Positions 26,022 to 38,300 of a DNA stretch of 64,000 nucleotides are shown here, piece by piece. The stretch is taken from positions 4,188,001-4,252,000 of the forward strand of contig NC_092570.1 of assembly GCF_037975245.1 (NCBI RefSeq). The letters run 5' to 3'. The DNA is from Apostichopus japonicus. Taxonomy: Eukaryota; Echinodermata; Holothuroidea; Aspidochirotida; Stichopodidae. The notes under the pieces were generated by a model. It saw nothing but the letters and a program-made list of their open reading frames with translations. It was not told the origin of the DNA and ran no database searches. Position 1 is the stretch's first letter; every line of letters starts with the position of its first letter. A program made the position numbers and the translations under genes.

Positions 26022-26706
26022 CTGTAATTCTATGAATATTCAGTTAATATGGTCAGTTTGTTCAAAATTATCCTGATTATCTTATTTTGACATAACAGAG
26101 TTTCAATTATATTGATGATGAAACAAAACTGATGTCAACTGAAATTTATGATTTCCAATGCTTATGTAACCCCCTCCTTAGACACACACATACCTCCACC
26201 CCACCTTCCCCATCCCCTCCCACATAAAGAAATATAAGTCCTAAATGTAAGACTTTGATGATAATAATTTTTGGGTTCTCATTTTTCTTTAAAATTTACA
26301 AATTTGTAAAAGATATTCATCTTCAACCAACCTATTAGGGTCAAAGAGCAAGGCCAGGGGTCAAAGGGTCAAAAAGGGCCAAAGAGCAAGGCCCATCTTT
26401 ATTTTCTTTGCTTTTTTCATAATAACTATTTCTACTCAGAAGTTTAATAAATTAAGAAAGCTTGGGAATTTTATCCCAAACCTGACTAGACTGACTTTAA
26501 TTTGATTTTGCTATAAAAAGCTTTTTTTCACTATCCTGCAAAATAGAGGGCAAAAAAGAGAGATATATTAAACTGTAATTCTATGAATATTCAGTGAATA
26601 TCGTCAGTTGTTCAAACTTATCCTGATATCTTATTTTGCCATCACAAAGTTTCAATTATATTGAAAATAAAACAAACCTGATTTCAACTGAAATGTATGA
26701 TTTATG
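26022..26706 (+). repeat. Pair of direct repeats of about 135 bp
   Basis: CTGTAATTCTATGAATATTC opens both 26022-26157 and 26573-26706. The two segments stay alignable through GTTTCAATTATATTGA and CAACTGAAAT to their ends, with scattered substitutions and small indels. They lie 551 bases apart in the same orientation, consistent with local duplication or two copies of an unknown repeat. Confidence 0.8.
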
Positions 26707-29304
26707 ATATACCAGACACTTAAAGCAAGCCATGGCATTATGGATCGCTACTGATTCAAAGTTTTCAAAAACTAAGGAAAATAAATTAAAAGTGATTTCA
26801 AATGATTTAAACTGACAAAAGAAGTCTCTGAACTTAGCTTCAATAAAATAGGTTACCAATTATTAGTCAATTAATATAAAAGTTGTCTGAAAGAATGGAA
26901 ACTCACTACAGGCAAAAATCACTGGTGTAAAAATTTTACAATGTTGGAAATATTTTGGAGGAGCCCAGCATGTTCTTTATCCCTGATTATGGTTACAGAA
27001 GTATGTAAATAACGAAGATAGATGTTAATATATTTCTGCATTTTATTAATGCTGAATTCTGCAATTGATTTCTTAATGGAAAATGACTTTTCCTAAAGTG
27101 AATGAAGATTCCTACAATGTTACATCATCTGCAGAGAAGAGTTCATTCAGATTGCTAACTGTTAAACTTTCGCAAAGGCTGATTTTTCCCACTTGAAATC
27201 AATATGCCTTCTACATCACAAAGTACATATCAATGATGACCCATTTAGACTAGATATTACACATAAACAGGATCACATCTGATTCTTCCATCCAGCTTTT
27301 GTATTTAAATATTGATTCAAAAATGATCATCATAACTGTGGCACAAGCAAAGAAAGTGGCCAGCGGCTTTAGTCAAATTGAATTGTGGCGAGAGATGCAC
27401 ATTCCTTTCTAATTTGGACAATTACCTTTCCTGGAAGAAAATATTTGCATAGTTTGCTTCAAGCACTACCCCTACACTCCTAAGCACCCTCCCCCTCTGC
27501 CACACCCCCCCCCCACCTCTGGCAGCCAACTTAAGCATGGCTGTGCCTAACAATAAAAACATTTATCAGAGAACCTGAAAATAGACAACTACACCAGATT
27601 ATTCCAATCTACAAAAAAAAATTAAACTCGACTTCAAAATGAATATATATTTATGACTCCATATAAACCTAAAAGAAACAAAACTTAGTAAGTATGAGAT
27701 CTTTTATTTAGTATGTCGAGCAAATTTCAAATAGCCTTTCTTTGTCCTCCAAACTTAAAAAAGGGCCGGTCAGTTAGCATTGAGTGACTTATACCTAATA
27801 CATAAACGGAAGTCCCTTGTGATGGATTCACTTTTCTATAATATTATGAGCTGTTTAAAATGCCACCTCAGGCAGGAAGAAAAAGGGCCAAAACACTTTC
27901 AGATGAATTAATTAAGTAATTAATTATCGGTGCAACAATTTGAACAAAATTGCTTTGTTTGCTACATTTATGTAGGAAGTGTTATAACAGTTTAAAAATG
28001 GTATAATGACAAAACAAATATAAAAAAAAAATTCAAATGAAAATTTAATTTAACAAAACCTGAGCAAACTTAGGCAAAAATTATATTCGAAAGGAACAGA
28101 ATAATCTGGAAGAACGCTTATTAAATTTAAGATGAACAAAGAATATTTTAAATTTTCTCAGTTTTAGGAGCAGAAGACTGGTTTAGAGCTGACTTAGTCG
28201 TTTCCAAAAGAAACAGCGAAGAGACCAACCTATTTATTTCTACTTAATTTAACTTAGGCCCAACTTTCCATATAGCCTTATGTGTTAGGCTAGCCTAACT
28301 TTTCCACTTAATTGCAATGAATCATTGTAATCTCTCTGAGATGCACTAGCCAATATCAATCTCTGTCATTTATCACCCTGTAATATTGGTTGGTATGTAT
28401 TAAGCTAACTGTGGAATGTCTGTAATTGTGACCTTGTAAGAGAACAGCTCAATCGGGAATATTCTTTAAAAAATTCCAACCCTTTTTACCAAAAATTCCT
28501 CAAACAGGAATGAGCAAAATCATAGTAAAAGTTACACATAACAAGCCATAGAACTACTCATGAATATGCATGAATACAAACACTGTCAGTAAATCAAAGC
28601 AGCTATATTTAAGCAAAAACTCCGTCATTAGTTTTCCAATATAAATTCAACTCCAAGCCCAAGAATGAACAAATCCACAACAGTCACCACAAGAAATGCA
28701 TTTCATGGAAGATTCCAACATCTTATACACTACACAAGCCAACTCAGCAAAAACATCACTGACAGTTTCCTGAAGCTATCAGCCAATCAAATGATGGTTA
28801 TCACAAAACAGTTTAGCTGTTAAGTCATGGTTTGGCAGACAGCAGTCCCTAAGAAACTTATTGGTTGATTTATAACAAGAAGAAACCAAAGCAGAAATAC
28901 ATCTTAAACTGCTTGTGAAGACAACAAACTATATACTTTCATCCAATCACTTATATATTTCCTTAGGCTGTTATACTGTAAATCATAGTAAGCTGTGAGG
29001 ATTACTGAGACATCTCTTCTTGTGAACTCCACTTTCCGCCCCACCCCCTCCTCGCCCCCTTCACTCCTCCGTAAGAGTCTATAGAAAGCCAGTCATCTTT
29101 GATCAAATTATGATACAGTTTTTTGTCCAGGATCTTGCTTTTCCACCTTTACATTTAAAACAAAGAGAAATGTGTACTAGGAGCAGTCATCATCTATGAC
29201 GAAAGATATTGAATAATTCCCAATATCTATCTGCATCCACCCAGGATAACATCCTCTCTTCTTTCGATTCTCAAGTCTGTTTTTATTTTAATCAAATTTT
29301 TAAA

Positions 29305-32300
29305 TCATTCCAGCTGAAAGTTGACCACCTCGTTAGATGGCAATGAGTCCTTTTGTGTAGCGTCGGCGGCGTTGAGGATCTCTTGGGGTGTCCGGACGGG
29401 ACTATCGCTGTCACTCGCCTGGGGCGACGATGTCGTCTTCTTCTTGGTACCGAAGAGGAGTTCCTTGTCGCTTTTCCTTCTTCCTTGCTGGCTGTATCTG
29501 TGTCTGCCAGAGTTGAGAGAAATAGCTTCGGGATTGTGCAGGTATTCAAAGTGATGTTTCCTATAAACGAGGGGGGTGTGGGTTAGTTGATAGAGATGGG
29601 TGCAGAAAGAGAGCAAAAGCATGGATGATGATATGACATAAAAACCAAAAAAAAAAAAAAATAAGCATGAATGTAGTAAAAGCATTGAAGTGTTTAGCTA
29701 CAAAAGCATTCAGACTATTAAAGGGTCTTTATCAAAACTATCTATAATACAGTTTACGTCATGACTGTAGTCGAGCGACTCGCACTAAAAAATATATTCC
29801 CACTACATACCCAGTGTCAATGCAAAACGATGGGACTTTTTTTTTTTTTAATTATAAAAATTTGAAAAACATCTACCATTTTGTCTGTAACATCTGAATA
29901 TGGTTTCATGAATCTCATAAGGTTTCATGAAAGTTTTACAAAAGAAAATGTAAAATAAATTTGGTGTTGATGAATCAACATGCTGCTAGTTGAAGATTCT
30001 TTTCTCTTCCATCAGTTGATAATTCGCCCTGTGTGTGTAGCGACCCAAATGGCTCGGCGTATCTAAAGGGGTGCGAGATCTCCACAAGCTTACCTCACAC
30101 CTTGACTAAGTCCCTTTGACGGATTTTGTAATTAGACAATTTTATATGCACAGTTCACACTTTGTCACATTAATGGCATAGATTTTCAATACCTATCTTT
30201 TGTTTTTGCATGCCACCTTTTTTGTTGTAGGCTTCACTTTTTCGTTTGAGTTTTTCTCGGTTAGCATACTTCATATTGAATCAATTTCAAATTATGCCTT
30301 AAAATTCTCCTCCAACTCAGGAAAAATGTCAGAAATAGGACAATTTAAATTACAGCAGTAGGAGTGTCTAGACCTGCTTTGAATATACAGCATCTACTTA
30401 TTAAAATAAAAAATCTAATTCAAAGGCAAATGCGATACTAAGCACGCTTGGTGATTCAAATTAAGAAAATATGTACAGGCCTATTACATACTGTGCATAT
30501 ATGCATAAAAAGAATGTAACATTGATGAACCCTGATTAGTCCCAGTAACATGGTTGAGAGACATAAATATCAAGTTAATTTGTGTGGTAGGATAGTGGTT
30601 AGGACCCACTAATGAAAAGCAGAAACCATCCACCATATAACTCAAAGTTACAGAGGTGCTAGTGATTTGAGTCAATAACAATGAGACAAGTTATTTTTAA
30701 CGGACAGTATCTGTTCATAAACACTATATCAAAATACTGGTTTGCTTTAACCAATGACTTTATGTTCATTGATTGCTAGTCTGTCTACAAACTATTAGGT
30801 TACATTTTGCTTCGTTGATGTGTGTTGATTATTCAGGTATTTCGGGAGATTGGCTTAATTGGAAAGTTGTTGTGAATAAACCAGGTCATATGTTTGCCAT
30901 GTTTAACTCATTGTTTTACACATCTGAAAAGCTAATTACAACAAAAGACTCTTTTTAAACTTTGAAAGTATGGAATGCGACACCAGTTGTCCTTGATTGT
31001 AAATGCATGAATAGAAAACACAACACTTGAGAACACAAAAACCTTCAAATTTGTACCATTAAGTTTCCTGTATGTTAATTCCCTATTTTATATTTGTTTT
31101 AACCTGACTTTAAATTAACAGTTTGAGTGCAAAAACTAGGTGAAACTGTCACCTTCAATATCGTGAAAACCGTGACATCAAAATTAGTCCTTGACACACA
31201 CATGATAACATCCAGTAGTTGTTACGATGAAGTGATGCAAGTTGAATGTTGGAATATAAAAGTTTTGTTATGAAAACACACAGATACTTTTATCATTTTT
31301 TAGTTTAATGGAGCCCATTGTAGTGGGTAAGTGGATTAGACCGATGCCAGCCATGTACCTAATACCAATTTCGAGGAAAAACATAGGCCTGATACAATTT
31401 CTTCTCTATGACATAAACATATAATGGAATGAAAAGAAGCATAAAGGTTTTAAATATCTCAAATTCTCATGTCAATCAGTTCTTCCAAGAATCATCAATC
31501 TTAAATCAATTTTAGTTTTTAAAGGTAATGCAGGAAAAAATCAATTCACTATATAATTAAAAAATATGGTATTTGAATAAAAAAGAATTCACAAATATGC
31601 TTCTTTCCAGTATGGTGTACACGTGACATATTTTGACTGTACTGTGCTATTATTATTATTAGTATTATACGTGTGATATTTGTGCAACCAATTACACAGT
31701 TCATACCTATAGACATTCTGGACACATCCTTAATATATATCTGGATCTCCTGATGAATAAGACAAGTAATTTGTTCTCACAATTGATCGCTGAATCGAGA
31801 GTCTTTACGAAATATCAAAGGCATGTTCGATCAAATGATTCAGGATATGCCTATCTTGGAATACATAGGGAGGGGTAGGGAGGGGTAGGGAGGGGGGGTG
31901 TTGGTCTGGACCAGGAATGTATCAATGCAAGGTTCAAATGCTACAATCTTTTTACTTTTTCGATCGTAGATTTTGGTCGTTTATACTTTTTCTTCTCGCC
32001 GGATTTGTGGGATTTTGTTTCGGTGAATGTGTGAATGAAAAATCAGTTACATGTATGCCACCAGCATAATAAGAATGAATTAAATGAATGATGTAAATGA
32101 ACCAGCATTTCGCCCAGCAAAGAAAAAGGGTATTCGTCCTGCCTTTGGACATCCAGGAATTATTCTCAAATTAAACTAAAAAGTTAGCGTATACTAATAA
32201 CTACATTATATTTTGAAATGAAGCAAACTAGATCCCACTACTGACACCACTGTGCATGGGCAAGAACCACAAGAAGAGTTCTGCAAGGAGCTTGAACATG

Positions 32301-35300
32301 TAGGAATGACCACAGACAGGCATGAAAATGACTGCTCCATCCTCTGCCATGACGACCAACAGTGTTTTGTTGGTTGAATAGAAGCTTCTGATCATCAGCA
32401 TAATTTAATTTCATTTGTTAAATCATCATTTGTTCCCCCATTCCACTGATGTTCTCGGAAGACAAGGTAATGACCCGGTGTAGATTTTGTAACCTTGACA
32501 AACCAGATATGTGACTCGAATCCCTTCACAAACTTTTCACCTTTTTGTGGAACTTTTTTTCTGTCTTTTTTTTTTCCATTGTCACTCCCATGGTACAACT
32601 TTCATCCTGATATGAATTCTAAACTAACATGACTCATTTAACAACACCATCTGAAGATGATGAACAGTGTAAAAGTCAAAACATGATGTTAGTTATTAGC
32701 TATAACTTCTGGCAATGAATTCAAAAATGCATCGAATAGACAAAACAGATTGTACTGAGAGTACTAGCTTGTGCACTTGCTATTTTAACATCTACAAGCT
32801 TCTGCGTGACTGCATTTTTTTGCAAGAGAGGCCTTCCAAGCTGATTTTCAAAGACAACTTCTTCTTTTTATATTTATTAATGCCCTAAAAAAAAATAGCT
32901 CAACTAGATTAGTGTTGTCTATGACCTGCTAAAACAATTGACAGATTACACGTAAATACCCAAAACGTTGATTTTCAAAACTGAATCAGAAAATATGACC
33001 CTGTAATAGGCACGAGATGGAGTTGTAACTGTGATCTTCGGAGTTATCCAGCTTTCTTTCATGAAATAATGGTTTTTAACTATTTCGTTTTCAACTTTGT
33101 GGACCTCGTCTAGATTTTATTCTCACCCATGGGAAAATTTCTGACGTCAAAGACGAAGCGTACTTGACGTAAGTCCCTTATTTGTTTATATACTGCTTAT
33201 CATCAACAAATTTTACTGATCTGCTCTGTGAAGCCCTTACAGTAACTAATGTCTGCTGTAATTCAGGGAAAATGTCCGTGGGGAACTTGATTTTAGCCAA
33301 TTAATTTTCTTTTAAATATCTGCATTATAGTTAGCAAGTGACTTAAAATTGAGAATTTCTACGGCTGAATGTTGACAGAATCCATGACAAAGAATCATCT
33401 AGCATACATGTGTAACTAACTTCTAGCTATGCACTGGATTAATTTCTGGCTACCAGTATGATGAGTCATGATGCACAAAAGGTTCATGTATTTAAAAAAA
33501 AAAAAAATCCCATTCTGTTTTTGATAAAAAATATTTTCACTAAAGGTTTAGCAATTGCCAGAATGACAGACAGAAGATGAAATTTGTTTGGTTGCGATAG
33601 CAACCAATAAATATGAAAATAAAATATGGATAATTATTATTATTTCTTTTTTTCTGTTTGATTCTTACCTGTGTAAAAGAAAGAAACCGATGATAAGGAT
33701 CACAGACAAAAGATCCGTGATGATCCAAAGAGCTAGGTAACCTCCTGCCGACTAAGGGTAAACGAGAAAGAAAAATAATGTACACACCACAACCTTGATT
33801 AGCACAGTAACTTTACTTGCAGAAATGATCGATATTGTAGTTAAAAATTGTCTGCTGCAAATCAGCGACGTCGATGGACCTTGTGGGCCTCCGTATATAA
33901 GTTTTTCGAAATTAATGACATTTTTTAGAAGATTATGAATCGCGTGTGGAAATCACGGATGGCAGATAAGCAGATGAGAATAAATTTTGTCCTTGAGAAT
34001 CGGCACGGTGGAAGAATCACCGGAAAAAAAAATTGACTCTAATTCACCGTTTTGCTTAAAACCGTTTAGTTGGTGGTGCTATTTCAGAATAAAAAATAGA
34101 GGGAATCTTGACAAACTACATATGGCATGGGAAGACATGCCAACGTAGTCCCCGCTAAATGAGAGGGTATAACTGACCTCAGGAACTCCTTTCCCTTCTG
34201 AACAAATTTATTGTGAGTTTTTCTATGCCAACAATCATTTTTTGAGAAGGCAAGGAGTCCCTGACCAAAAAATAAGTGAAGCTTTTCTTCAGCATAAAAT
34301 GATAAATTTTGGCACCTACCATGAATGCCTTGGGAGATGAAACGTTGTCCAACGTTTGGCAAGCACTGGAGGTGACCGACGTGACGTTCTCGCACCATAG
34401 TAACGAAAAGAGCCATCTCTTACTGACCTGATAAATATTGCTAGTGATCTTTTGACTGGAATATCGCCTGTTTGGAAAAGAAAGAAAACATATCAATACA
34501 AAACAAAAAATTTGCATAATTTTTATGAGTATTAGATCAAAATAAAAAATTATTACAAAAGAATTACACTGTCAAAATGGACAACTTTATATTTAGTCCT
34601 ATGTCAAGAGTTTTACCTGGAATTCCTTTCTTCAAGCCCTCGGTCAGAATAAAAACATAAACACACACCATCGCCTCGGGCACGGAATCAAAAAAAAAAT
34701 TTGAAAGACCAGAGAAGCATTTTTTCCTGCTCATTGTATCTGAAATTAAACCCCAAAAATAACTTACTCTATGTCACTTTTAAAAACTTCTGAATACTCG
34801 GCATTCACATTGGTTATATGGAACCTTTTGAGACTGTCGACATTCCAACGGCCCTGGCCGGTCACCAGAAACAAAGAGGAGGCTGCTTGGATCTCCTGAG
34901 CAGATGTGGAATCACCGACAAGCCACCATATCTGCAAGGGAAATGTAATGTGATAGATGACACCAATCCTTAAAAGGTTTTCTTAATCGACAAAAAATGA
35001 CTGGAATGTATACACATCGATTCCTGCTTTTACAACTGACTAACAAACATGCCCCTTTGCTTGAAGATCTGCTACAAGGGTTTATCATGGGTTATCATAC
35101 AGTTCATACATCACTTAGGTAAAGGTTCTGATTCTTGCTCGACAAGCGCATGGTTTATGAGTCGCGGCTAAAGTGATGTTTACAGAACTGAAGAGGTACG
35201 TAAGGGTGAAGACGTAAAAAGACCAAGTTGAAAATCACTGTAACAACATTGTAACAGACCTGTAACGATTATTTTTTTTTTATTTTTTATTTTTTATTTA

Positions 35301-38300
35301 TTTTTTTAGCAAGAGATGAAAAATACTACTCGCACTAGTAATCTTAAGTGAATGTGTCAAAGGGAGTGAGATACAGTTATGTAACCATAGCAACCAACAA
35401 AAGGAGACCTAAAAACCAATCTTTTGCCTTACCTGATGTTCTTTGATATTGTGCTTTAATATTTCCGAGATGGTATGGTTGACATAGCTGTGAAAGTAAC
35501 TACTATTTGAGACGGGTCTCCGGAGATCAAACACGACGCTCTTGTTCTCTCGGATCGCTATGTCCAACAAGTCTTTCAGAAGCATTATAGATTGGCTTCT
35601 GTATAAAGCTTTCTCACTCTCTGACAGATGGCGGACATTTTTAAACGGATCCCTCTGCATATGAAAAGAAAGAGAAGAAAAGAAAATGGCGAGTCATTTT
35701 CTAATTAAAACTTGATAATATGCTCTTGAAATAAGAAGTATTAAATTTGTTTGTTGGAGTGTCCATTATGACCTGGGGGGGGGGGTAGTTTCAAAGATTC
35801 ATTTTCCAATTCCAACAGGGAAAATACCTTTTAGATATATCTTAGGTTGTAATAAAGTTTCATATGCAAGTCTAACTTATCTGGTTCCTGACACAAAAAA
35901 ACTGTTTAATTGATTAATTTGTCTTGGAAAAGACCATCAGGGAAACACTAAATAAGTCAAACAGAATTACTATAATAGTCACCCTCTATGAAAGCTAAAT
36001 AAGCCTCTCCAGTTGAATTTGTTAAACTCTAAACATTCCATAACAACGATAATTCCTTTAGTTTGCTTGGTCCAGTTTCACTTTGAATTATAATGAAGTA
36101 AAAAGGTTAAAACAAGTAACCTGAAGGCTTTTGTGATTCCTTGCCAACAAATTTGGCTCAAAGTTTCCACTTAACACACTGACTAATGTAGAACAAGCAA
36201 GTTAAATTTGTCCAAGAATTAAGTGAAAACCAGAAAAGATCGGAGCTCTTCAACTCTTTATTTGTAGCACTCACTTGTGAGCACCAACATAATTAATTCA
36301 ATGGTAAGGATTTTACAACTTAGAATTTTTATTCCAAAATGTTTCAAAATCCAGAAAAGCACAGTCTTCCTATGTGATTTATAGACATTATGTTTTGCCT
36401 ATTTTGAGCTAACAAATATGCTATGCCATTAACCAACCCTTTCATTGTTACTAATGAATGAGACTTGAATGAGATTGTTTATTCACTGTGAAGTCTTTTT
36501 TATAATTTACTGCCAAAGCCCAGTCATCTAGTATAAATCATATAGAAAAAGGCCAATTTTGAGACAATTTAAATTTGAGTATCTGTTGACCCCCCCTTGA
36601 AGCTCAGAGTGTACAAACTGGCAAGGGCCATGTGAGTGTGTTTAAAACTCACCCGAACACAAGAGTATCACTCTTTGAAGCAGATTTTATCTCCGGGCTG
36701 ACTATGTTTTGTTGGGGAGATTACTACCTATTGTATCATGAACCTCTTCACAACGCTAAAGTGACCCGAAGGGGACCAAACTACATTTACCAAAAAAACT
36801 ATCACCAAAAAAATTATAGCATCAAAGATCTCACAGATTAATTCTAGCGTTCAATTCGGAGTTAAAAAGTTTTAAAAAGATTTCAGAATGCAGGCTCATT
36901 AATTTACTTGGTAGCAAAAGTGATTTAGTTTGATGGAGTCATAAATCAAATAAATACTTCATAACCATTATTGGACTGGATGGCAGGCAGTTCTTTAACC
37001 ACGCTGAGAAGCCGCATATCCATTTTTAATTTACTTGGTAGCAATTTAGCAAAAGCATTTTAGTTTGATCGAGTCATAATCAAATAAATAATTCATAGCC
37101 ATTATCGACCTGGATGGCGGGCAGTTCTTATCGAAGCTAAGAAGCCACATATCCATGTCATAGAATCCGTACATCACATGAATTACGCTACACATCAGGT
37201 GGCTTGCCGATTTGAATAATACTCCATATGTATGGTTAAATTGTTGACAATTCAATTCAATGCCAAAAAAAATGTCACTGCTATAAAAAGTAACACTCAT
37301 TTAACCTACTTTCGATTCTCATTAATAACCCTGACTGTATGTAAAGAAATCAAACATGAAAATTTCATGCAAGGAACTATCTAAAAAAAAACCTCTGATG
37401 ACATCTTCTTGAGAATTTAACTGTTAGATTTCACTTCTTTGCTGATAATCATAAATTAGCCGTTCTCCATCTGTCCATCCTTAACAGGGGAAAGATCAAA
37501 GGATTTGGCAATTTGGTTAAAATGCTGGAGGCTATGTGTTAGACATCGCAGAAAGTTTTACTGGGTTAACCCCGGAGGCAAAAACCTGCGTCTTTGCTCT
37601 TTGTAGGAGTCTGTATCTCAAGTCTGTTTAATAACGATTTCAGGCTGCACCGTGCAAATGACGCTAAAAATCCTCCACTCTGTCCAGAGTTTTCGTTTTG
37701 GCCGAGTTGCGATTAGTCGCTTCATTCCCGCGTCGGGTCGTTTCCGATGATTTCCATGTCTCGAGTTCGGTCGCAGACTCGGGATACTACATTTATCTCT
37801 AGGGGAAGTAATTTCTCAAATTTGTTCGAGTCCCTTCCTTTCTGAAAATTTGGGGGGGGGGCCGGGGAATTTAAATATATAGACTATACATGAAGTCCAC
37901 CTTTCAGCACAAATTCCAGATTTCATAGACCAGGCCATTAAGTTTATCGTTGTGCAAATATTGCACACGAAACATCTGAAAACTGAATAACCTACAAAAG
38001 AATTTAACTCTACATTTCTCTACTTGCTGATAATCATAAATTAGCTGTTCTCCATCTGTCCATCCTCAACATAAATATATAGACTATGATTCAAGTCCAC
38101 CTTTCAGCATGAATTCCAAATTTCATAGACCGGGCGGTTAGGTTTTCTCGTTGTGCAATTATTGCACACAAAAACATCGGAAAACTGACTAACCTGTCAT
38201 GACATGTCACTCATTAGGAGATTAATCAATCTGTAAAAGAAATTTGGGTTTATATTGGTTTTTTCTTTAAATGCAGCTTGATCGAGCATTATAGCTATCG

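Larger units (their letters stand above)
20732..29304. other. Convergent 3' region between the transporter and GDPD5-like genes
   Basis: The interval begins with the transporter's 3' untranslated region and ends with that of the GDPD5-like gene on the other strand. I found no exon pair with matching phases on either strand. Candidate polyadenylation signals for the plus gene lie at 21241, 21489, 23909 and 24134. The rest is AT-rich single-copy sequence with one MITE copy, a 13-16 bp tandem repeat, a 130-bp duplication, and C-rich runs near 26170-26220 and 27480-27520. Confidence 0.6.
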
